Under the pieces are notes generated by a model that ran no database searches, was not told the DNA's origin, and saw nothing but the letters and a program-made list of their open reading frames with translations. This document shows positions 58,125-64,000 of a stretch of DNA of 64,000 nucleotides, piece after piece. How positions within the stretch are numbered: position 1 is the first letter of the stretch; each line of letters starts with the position of its first letter. A program made the translations under genes and the position numbers. Source of the stretch: Luteibacter sp. (lineage in GTDB: Bacteria > Pseudomonadota > Gammaproteobacteria > Xanthomonadales > Rhodanobacteraceae). The stretch covers positions 124,001-188,000 of the forward strand of contig NZ_WNDO01000003.1 of NCBI RefSeq assembly GCF_009912395.1, read 5' to 3'.

Positions 58125-58954
58125 GATTGACTTCCTTCCATCCAGGGCAACGGCAGGCCGATATCGCGCCAGTGCGACTGCAAGGCGCGGGCGACCGGGC
58201 CGGGCGACCAGGTGCGACCGGCGAATGCCCGAACGGGAAGGATGCCGCGAACGGCCGACGTGAGGAAGACCTCGTCGGCGACCACGAGGCGGGACAAGGG
58301 GATGGCGTCCACCGCCACCTCGCGACAGGCCATGACTTCCGCCCGGGCCACGCCGGCCACGCCGCAGCGATCCACGGCGGGCGTCACGATCTGTCCTTCA
58401 AAGACGGCGAACAGGTTGGCCGCCGTGGCGCTGACCAGGTCGCCGCCCAGGTCGCGCATGAGGCCTTCCCCGCGGAACGTGTCGGACCATTCGGCACGGG
58501 CCAGCACCTGCTCGAGCCGGTTGAGATGTTTCATGCCCGCCAGCAGCGGCTGCTCACCATAGCGGGTCTCGCAAAGACGCACCGCGATACCTTCCGCGTA
58601 GGCGCAGGCGTCCAGCGACAACGGCGAGGCCGCCACGACCAGGGTCTGCCGTGGCGAGGCCGGCAAGGCATAGCCTCGCTCGCCGACTCCACGACTGAGG
58701 GTAACGCGGACCACCGCGTCGTCGAAGCCATCGCAGAGACGGATCACCTCGGCGAACAGTCGGCCTTCGTCGGGAACCGACATATGCAGCCGTGCACAGC
58801 TGTCACGCAGGCGATTCCGATGGTGCGACCACAACGGCACGCGACCCTCGCGGACACGCAGGGTTTCGAACAGGCCGTCGCCATAGGTGAAACCCCGATC
58901 GGCGGGACTCAGCGAGCCACCGTCGATGAAGTCCACCGACCGACGCGTGGTCAT
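58121..58954 (-). CDS. pabC: Aminodeoxychorismate lyase
   Basis: PLP enzyme of class IV that releases pyruvate from aminodeoxychorismate to give p-aminobenzoate for folate. PLP-Lys lies in LLAGMKHLNRLEQVLAR; the start DRGFTYGDGLFETLRV and VFLTSAVRGILPV are diagnostic. 277 residues, overlaps pabB by four bases. Confidence 0.93.
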   Translation of the reverse strand: MTTRRSVDFIDGGSLSPADRGFTYGDGLFETLRVREGRVPLWSHHRNRLRDSCARLHMSVPDEGRLFAEVIRLCDGFDDAVVRVTLSRGVGERGYALPASPRQTLVVAASPLSLDACAYAEGIAVRLCETRYGEQPLLAGMKHLNRLEQVLARAEWSDTFRGEGLMRDLGGDLVSATAANLFAVFEGQIVTPAVDRCGVAGVARAEVMACREVAVDAIPLSRLVVADEVFLTSAVRGILPVRAFAGRTWSPGPVARALQSHWRDIGLPLPWMEGSQS

Positions 58955-60297
58955 GCCGCACCGAACACGCGCAGCAGGCCGCGTGCCTTGGCGCGTGTTT
59001 CGTCGAGTTCTTTTTCCGGCACGGAATCCGTGACGATACCGGCACCGGCCCGCAACGACACGGTGCGGCCTTCGGCCGTCAGGGTGCGAATGAGGATGTT
59101 GAGATCCATGTCGCCATTGTCATCGAGGTAACCGAACGCGCCGGTATACGCACCGCGCGGCTCGGCCTCGATGTCGCCGATGATCTGCATGCAGCGCACC
59201 TTCGGGCAGCCGGTGATGGTGCCACCGGGAAAGGTCGCCGCGATCACGTCACCCGGCGTGACGCCTTCGCGTGCGCGACCGCGCACGTTGGAGACGATGT
59301 GGTGCACATGCGCATAGCTTTCCACCACCATTAGCTCGTCGACCTTGACACTACCGGGGACGCATACGCGCCCCAGGTCATTGCGCTCGAGGTCGATCAG
59401 CATGACGTGCTCGGCACGTTCCTTCGGATGTGCCGTGAGTTCGCGAATGCGCACCGCGTCGTCGTCGCCCGGTACGCGCGGACGCGTGCCGGCGATGGGG
59501 CGGGTCTGCAACACGCCATCGCGCGATTCCACGAGGCGCTCGGGAGACGAACTGACGATGGCCCAGCCGGGTCGTTGCAAAAGCCCGGCGAAGGGCGCGG
59601 GATTCGCGTCACGCAAGGCGCGCATCAGCGCTGCGGGTGCGGGCGCCTCGGCAAAATGCGCCTGCCAGCGACGCGACAGGTTCACCTGGAAGACATCGCC
59701 TGCACGAAGGTGTTCGTGGATGCGATGCACACCGTCGATGAAACGATCGGGCTCATCCTCGTCCACCGCCAGCGGCGTCGCGAGGGGCAGCTCGGGAAGT
59801 GGAATGTCGACATCGGCCTCGAGTCGGTCGAGCCAGTGTGCGTGGCCTTCTTCGGCGATCAGGATCGTTCGGCCCTCGACGTGATCGACGATCGCCGCCG
59901 CCGGTGTACGCACCGCATACGCCACAGGGACATCGCCACGACTGGCAGGCAGGCCGAGCGAGGTTTCGATCTGTGCGACCAACTCGTAGGAAAGATAGAC
60001 GAACCAGCCGCCATGGAACGGCAGACCATCGTCCACGCGCGGACGATGACGGGCCGCCCAACGACGATCGAGCGCGGCGAGGAAATCACCTTTGATCGCC
60101 TGCCCCGCTTCGTCGACGAGCGCACCATCGCCACGCAGGGTCAACGACGCATCACCCGCGGCGAACAGGATGTCGAATCGCGATTGCGGCATTCCCGTGA
60201 CGGCGCTGGCGAGCAACGCGGGATAGCGCTCCGGATACGACGCGGCCGGCGCGAGGAGATCGCGCCGGCCGGCCAGGGTTCGCGTGACGAAAGCCAA
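58951..60297 (-). CDS. pabB: Aminodeoxychorismate synthase component I
   Basis: Makes aminodeoxychorismate from chorismate and ammonia with PabA. The chorismate-binding C-terminal domain has QTRPIAGTRPRVPGDDDAVR, LIDLERNDLGRV and FPGGTITGCPKVRCMQII. The 448 residues are typical for PabB, and the neighbour pabC argues for this over TrpE. PabA is not in the window. Two bases separate it from fabF. Confidence 0.93.
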   Translation of the reverse strand: MAFVTRTLAGRRDLLAPAASYPERYPALLASAVTGMPQSRFDILFAAGDASLTLRGDGALVDEAGQAIKGDFLAALDRRWAARHRPRVDDGLPFHGGWFVYLSYELVAQIETSLGLPASRGDVPVAYAVRTPAAAIVDHVEGRTILIAEEGHAHWLDRLEADVDIPLPELPLATPLAVDEDEPDRFIDGVHRIHEHLRAGDVFQVNLSRRWQAHFAEAPAPAALMRALRDANPAPFAGLLQRPGWAIVSSSPERLVESRDGVLQTRPIAGTRPRVPGDDDAVRIRELTAHPKERAEHVMLIDLERNDLGRVCVPGSVKVDELMVVESYAHVHHIVSNVRGRAREGVTPGDVIAATFPGGTITGCPKVRCMQIIGDIEAEPRGAYTGAFGYLDDNGDMDLNILIRTLTAEGRTVSLRAGAGIVTDSVPEKELDETRAKARGLLRVFGAA

Positions 60298-60299
60298 CG

Positions 60300-61619
60300 T
60301 CAGGCGCGACGGAAGATCAGCGTACCGTTGGTGCCGCCGAAACCGAACGAGTTGGACATGACGACCTGGAGGTCGGCCTTCTCCGCCTTGTTCGGCACGA
60401 GGTCCATGCCAAGGGCTGCCACTTCCGGATCGACGTTGTCGAGATTCATCGTCGGCGGAATGACACCGTCGCGCAGCGCCATGATCGAGAAGATGGCTTC
60501 AACGCCGCCGGCGGCACCGAGCAGGTGACCGGTCACCGACTTGGTGGAGCTGACCGCGAACTGGCCCTTCTTCGTGGCGTGCTCGCCGAAGACATTGCGG
60601 ATGGCCTTGGCTTCGCCAAGATCGCCCACCGGCGTCGACGTGCCATGCGCGTTGACGTACTGCACATCTTCCGGCGTGAGGCCGGCATCATGCAGCGCGT
60701 TGCGCATGGCCAGTTCGGCACCGTCACCGCTCGGTGCGGTGATGTGGTACGCGTCGCCGCTCATGCCAAAGCCGATGATCTCGGCCAGGATGGTGGCACC
60801 GCGCGCCTTCGCGAACTCGTATTCCTCGAGCATGAGCATGCCCGCGCCGTTCGACAGCAGGAAGCCGTCGCGACCGGTATCCCACGGACGGCTGGCGTGC
60901 GTCGGATCGTCGTTGCGCGTAGACATCGCCTTGGCCGAGCAGAAGCCTGCCATGGCCGTCGGCGTGGTCGCGAATTCCGCACCGCCTGCCAGCATCGCGT
61001 CGGCATCGCCGTACTGGATGAGGCGCATGGCCATGCCGATGTTGTGCGCGGCCGTGGTGCAGGCCGACACGAGGGCGATGTTCGGGCCCTTCATGCCGTG
61101 ATAGATCGAGAGGTTGCCCGCCACCATGTTGATGATGGAGCTGGGCACGAAGAACGGCGACACCTTGCGGGGGCCCTTGTCGTGCAGCTCGAGCGAGGTT
61201 TCCTCGATGGTGTGCAGGCCACCGATACCGGCGCCAGCGGCGACACCGATGCGACCGGCGTTTTCGTCGGTGACCTTCAGGCCCGACTGACGGAACGCAT
61301 GCGTACCGGCGACGATGCCGTAGTGGATGAACGGATCCATCCGCTTGAAGTCCTTGCCGATGGCACGCCGCTTTTCATCGGTGGCCTCGTCGGCGCCTGC
61401 GCCGGTGAAAAAGGCATCGACGGGATCGAAGTCACGGACTTCGCCAGCGATACGCGTCGCGTACTGGTTCCAGTCGACCGTCTTGTCCCCGATCTCGACC
61501 GGGCTGATGGGAGCGATACCGCTCACGCCTTCGACAACGTTCTTCCAGGCGGTGGCAAGATCATTGCCGACCGGCGACAGGATGCCCATGCCGGTCACTA
61601 CCACACGTCGCTTACTCAT
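60300..61619 (-). CDS. fabF: Beta-ketoacyl-ACP synthase II
   Basis: Condensing enzyme that elongates fatty acids, including C16:1 to C18:1. Catalytic Cys in ALVSACTTAAHNIG and the two His in VNAHGTSTPVGD and VTGHLLGAAGG. 439 residues, slightly longer than E. coli FabF because of an insertion at about 70-90 (TGAGADEATDEKRRA). After acpP, separated by two hairpins. Confidence 0.95.
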   Translation of the reverse strand: MSKRRVVVTGMGILSPVGNDLATAWKNVVEGVSGIAPISPVEIGDKTVDWNQYATRIAGEVRDFDPVDAFFTGAGADEATDEKRRAIGKDFKRMDPFIHYGIVAGTHAFRQSGLKVTDENAGRIGVAAGAGIGGLHTIEETSLELHDKGPRKVSPFFVPSSIINMVAGNLSIYHGMKGPNIALVSACTTAAHNIGMAMRLIQYGDADAMLAGGAEFATTPTAMAGFCSAKAMSTRNDDPTHASRPWDTGRDGFLLSNGAGMLMLEEYEFAKARGATILAEIIGFGMSGDAYHITAPSGDGAELAMRNALHDAGLTPEDVQYVNAHGTSTPVGDLGEAKAIRNVFGEHATKKGQFAVSSTKSVTGHLLGAAGGVEAIFSIMALRDGVIPPTMNLDNVDPEVAALGMDLVPNKAEKADLQVVMSNSFGFGGTNGTLIFRRA

Positions 61620-61681
61620 GCGTTCTCATCCTTCACTTGTTTCCGCGCAACCATACGCGGGCGCAGGTTACGGTATTCGGA

Positions 61682-61757
61682 AACGAAAACTGCGCCATGA
61701 CGGCGCAGCTTCCGTGTCGCTCGGAGATCGACGGGAGGCGGCGCCTCCGATCGACAA
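61682..61757 (-). terminator. Two hairpins between acpP and fabF
   Basis: On the minus strand, first GGAGGCG/CGCCTCC within GTCGATC arms (61727-61757), then CTGCGCC/GGCGCAG followed by TTTTCGTTT (61682-61708). They probably act as a partial terminator so that acpP is made in excess of fabF. Confidence 0.7.
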
Positions 61758-61769
61758 CCATGGGTACGA

Positions 61770-62009
61770 TCAGGCCTTGACGTGAGCCTTGATGTAATCG
61801 ACAGCCTGCTGGACCGTCGTGATCTTCTCGGCTTCTTCGTCCGGAATCTCGCACTCGAATTCTTCTTCGAGGGCCATCACGAGCTCGACGGTATCGAGCG
61901 AGTCGGCGCCCAGATCGTCCACGAACGAGGCGTTCGCGGTGACTTCATCTTCCTTGACGCCCAGCTGTTCAACGACGATCTTCTTGACGCGCTCTTCGAT
62001 GGTGCTCAT
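61770..62009 (-). CDS. acpP: Acyl carrier protein
   Basis: 79-residue four-helix carrier; phosphopantetheine is attached to S37 in [20 protein letters not shown]. Highly acidic as usual. A promoter lies in the gap before it, so it can be expressed separately from fabG. Confidence 0.96.
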   Translation of the reverse strand: MSTIEERVKKIVVEQLGVKEDEVTANASFVDDLGADSLDTVELVMALEEEFECEIPDEEAEKITTVQQAVDYIKAHVKA

Positions 62010-62044
62010 GTTGCCTTAACCTCCCGAGGGGAAAATCCGGCGGC

Positions 62045-62074
62045 ATTGTAGTGGCTGAGGCATCGGCCCGCCAA
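62045..62074 (-). promoter_or_regulatory. Putative acpP promoter
   Basis: Minus strand TTGGCG (62069-62074), 18-base spacer, TACAAT (62045-62050); start near 62038, leader about 30 nt with GGGAGG before the ATG. Confidence 0.6.
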
Positions 62075-62179
62075 CACGCCGCCGTGACGTGGATAACGCC
62101 CGGAACGACTGCACCGGGCGCGAAATGACGATTGTCTCTCAAAAATGGGCCGGTGGCGACTCCCCCGACCCTTCTGCCA

Positions 62180-62923
62180 TCACGGCATGTACATGCCGCC
62201 GTTGACGTGCAGCGTCTCACCAGTGATGTACTTGGCCGCGGGCGAGGCCAGGAAGGCCACCGCCTCGGCGATGTCCTCGCTCTGGCCCAGGTGGCCCAGG
62301 GCAATGCCCGACAGCAGAGCCTGACGCTGCTCTTCGGGCAGCGCACGGGTCATGTCGGTGTCGATGAAGCCCGGTGCCACCACGTTCACGGTGATGCCAC
62401 GCGAACCGATCTCACGGGCCAGCGATTTCGAGAAGGCGATGATGCCGGCCTTCGCCGCGGCGTAGTTGGCCTGACCCGGGTTACCGGTAACGCCCACCAC
62501 CGACGCGATGCTGATGATGCGACCCTTGCGGGCCTTCATCATGCCGCGCATGACGGCCTTCGACGCACGGAATACCGAGGTCAGGTTGGTATCCATAATG
62601 GCGCTCCAGTCCTCGTCTTTCATGCGCATGAGGAGCTGGTCGCGGGTAATGCCCGCGTTGTTCACAAGGATCGAAACGGCACCGGATTCCTTGCCGATCG
62701 CGTCGATGAGGGCATCGATGGATTCACCGTCGGTGACGTTCAGCACACGGCCGTGACCACCGTGGGGAGCGAGACGCTCGCCGATGGCGGCGGCGCCGCT
62801 TTCGCTCGTGGCGGTGCCATACACGGTGGCGCCGAGGGAGGCGAGGCGATCGGCGATGGCTGCACCGATGCCACGGCTCGCGCCGGTGACGAGGGCGACT
62901 TCACCCTTGAGGGAATGGGTCAT
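62180..62923 (-). CDS. fabG: 3-oxoacyl-ACP reductase
   Basis: NADPH-dependent short-chain dehydrogenase of fatty acid synthesis. GASRGIG (NADP), NNAG, catalytic Ser in SIASVVGVTG, and Tyr/Lys in NYAAAKAG. 247 residues, ends with the family GGMYM. 28 bases after fabD. Confidence 0.95.
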   Translation of the reverse strand: MTHSLKGEVALVTGASRGIGAAIADRLASLGATVYGTATSESGAAAIGERLAPHGGHGRVLNVTDGESIDALIDAIGKESGAVSILVNNAGITRDQLLMRMKDEDWSAIMDTNLTSVFRASKAVMRGMMKARKGRIISIASVVGVTGNPGQANYAAAKAGIIAFSKSLAREIGSRGITVNVVAPGFIDTDMTRALPEEQRQALLSGIALGHLGQSEDIAEAVAFLASPAAKYITGETLHVNGGMYMP

Positions 62924-62951
62924 GGGGAGGTTCCTTACGGATGAATGGGGT

Positions 62952-63893
62952 TCAGGCGGCCACGGCGGCGTCGAGCTCGGCGGGCGTGCCGATCGCCTTG
63001 GCCTCGACCGACTTGTCGATGCGCTTGATCAGACCGGCCAGCACCTTGCCCGGGCCGCATTCGAAGGCCTGGGTGATGCCATGGGCGGCAAGCGCCTGCA
63101 CGCATTCGGTCCAGCGCACGGGCAGGTAGAGCTGGCGCTGGAGCGCGGCACGGATGTCCTCCAGGGAGGTGTGCACGGTGGCATCGGCGTTCTGCACGAC
63201 CGGAATCGAAGGCGTCTGCCAGGCGATGGCGGCCATCTTCTCGCCCAGACGGTCGGCGGCTTCGCGCATGAGCATGCTGTGCGACGGCACGGATACGGCA
63301 AGCTTCACGGCCTTCTTCACGCCGAGCTCGGCGAGACGGGCCAGGGCGCGATCTACCGCCTCGGCATGACCCGCGATGACAAGCTGGCCGGGGGAGTTGA
63401 AGTTGGCGGGGGCGACGATCTGGCCCTGGGCAACTTCCTCGCAGACCTGGGCGATCTGGGCGTCGTCGCCGCCGAGGATGGCGGCCATCGCACCGACACC
63501 CGCCGGCACCGCCGCCTGCATGAGGCGACCGCGCTCGGCCACCAGGCCGGCGGCGTCCTTCAGGGAGAGCGCGCCGGCGGCCACCAGGGCGCTGTACTCA
63601 CCCAGACTATGGCCGGACAGGTAAGCGGGCAGCTTGCCACCCTGCTTCAGGTAGACGCGCCACACCGCCACGCTGGCGGCCAGCAAGGCCGGCTGCGTGT
63701 TCTCGGTGCTGTTGAGCTTTTCCTCGGGACCGTTCTGGCTGATCTCCCAGAGGTCGACGCCCGCCCCTTCCGACGCCTCGTCGAAGGTGGCCTTGACCTC
63801 AGGATGGGCGGCGGCGAGTTCGGCAAGCATGCCGACGGACTGCGAGCCCTGGCCGGGGAAGACGATGGCGAGCGAGGCGCTGGTTTGGGACAT
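62952..63893 (-). CDS. fabD: Malonyl-CoA:ACP transacylase
   Basis: Loads malonyl onto ACP. GQGSQ oxyanion motif, nucleophile Ser in GHSLGEYSAL, Arg in MQAAVPAGVG context and catalytic His in VSVPSHSMLM. The ATG at 63893 gives 313 residues; 21 upstream in-frame codons are unlike the family. Start of the visible fab cluster; fabH and plsX are expected beyond the right edge. Confidence 0.95.
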   Translation of the reverse strand: MSQTSASLAIVFPGQGSQSVGMLAELAAAHPEVKATFDEASEGAGVDLWEISQNGPEEKLNSTENTQPALLAASVAVWRVYLKQGGKLPAYLSGHSLGEYSALVAAGALSLKDAAGLVAERGRLMQAAVPAGVGAMAAILGGDDAQIAQVCEEVAQGQIVAPANFNSPGQLVIAGHAEAVDRALARLAELGVKKAVKLAVSVPSHSMLMREAADRLGEKMAAIAWQTPSIPVVQNADATVHTSLEDIRAALQRQLYLPVRWTECVQALAAHGITQAFECGPGKVLAGLIKRIDKSVEAKAIGTPAELDAAVAA

Positions 63894-63987
63894 GCGTGAC
63901 GGTTCCGGGACTTCAAACCGCGCATGGTGCCAGCAACCCATGGGCGAATGCACCATTCGCGAGGGTTTGGAGACAGGGCCTCACCGG

Positions 63988-64000
63988 ATCGCGCGCAAGC
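63988..64000. repeat. GTAG-REP arm cut by the window edge
   Basis: ATCGCGCGCAAGC matches the inner part of the REP right arm; the element continues outside. Confidence 0.6.

Overview
This high-GC window reads as chromosome from a gammaproteobacterium of the Xanthomonadales, most likely Rhodanobacteraceae (Luteibacter/Dyella-like). That placement is an inference. It rests on the gene orders fabD-fabG-acpP-fabF-pabB-pabC-mltG-holB-pilZ, nuoA-N followed by tRNA-fMet, and rimP-nusA-infB-rbfA-truB-rpsO-pnp, on a xanthomonalisin-type protease, and on GTAG-type REP hairpins like those described in Stenotrophomonas. No rRNA, CRISPR array, insertion sequence or complete prophage is visible.

Left part (1-12.9 kb, mostly + strand): the end of a fatty acid hydroxylase gene, roxA (ribosomal oxygenase) with a small partner gene, the 2-oxoglutarate dehydrogenase operon (sucA-sucB-lpdA), a LOG-family hydrolase, an AcuI-like reductase, a PilH-like receiver, then a heat-shock pair (hsp20, cbpA) on the minus strand and a Prx5-type peroxiredoxin. 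Next, on the minus strand (13-29.4 kb): gyrA, gtrA-mtnA, a DUF2165 gene, a class III PHA synthase (phaE-phaC), and the translation/RNA operon rimP-nusA-infB-rbfA-truB-rpsO-pnp.

29.4-39.5 kb is an accessory block. It holds a membrane diguanylate cyclase, a HigA antitoxin without its toxin, a 2H phosphoesterase and GFA pair, a strongly structured possible RNA with a tiny ORF, two small unknown genes, three 219-bp tandem units each carrying a REP hairpin, a region of nested inverted repeats, a secreted sedolisin protease, a divergent AraC regulator/hydrolase pair, a candidate sRNA and a yccF gene. In related genomes tRNA-fMet and rimP are expected to be close neighbours, so this block looks like an insertion between them.

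39.5-54.4 kb is tRNA-fMet and the full 14-gene complex I operon (nuoA-nuoN). 54.7-64 kb is pilZ, a PIG-L deacetylase, holB, mltG, pabC, pabB, fabF, acpP, fabG and fabD. The usual tmk between mltG and holB is absent; a 26-codon ORF with start/stop overlaps on both sides sits there.

Ten complete GTAG-REP inverted pairs and one cut by the window edge lie between genes and often touch stop codons. The strongest candidates for something new are the structured RNA at 32161-32276, the 22-codon-ORF/REP tandem array at 33193-33850, the tmk scar and the higB scar.
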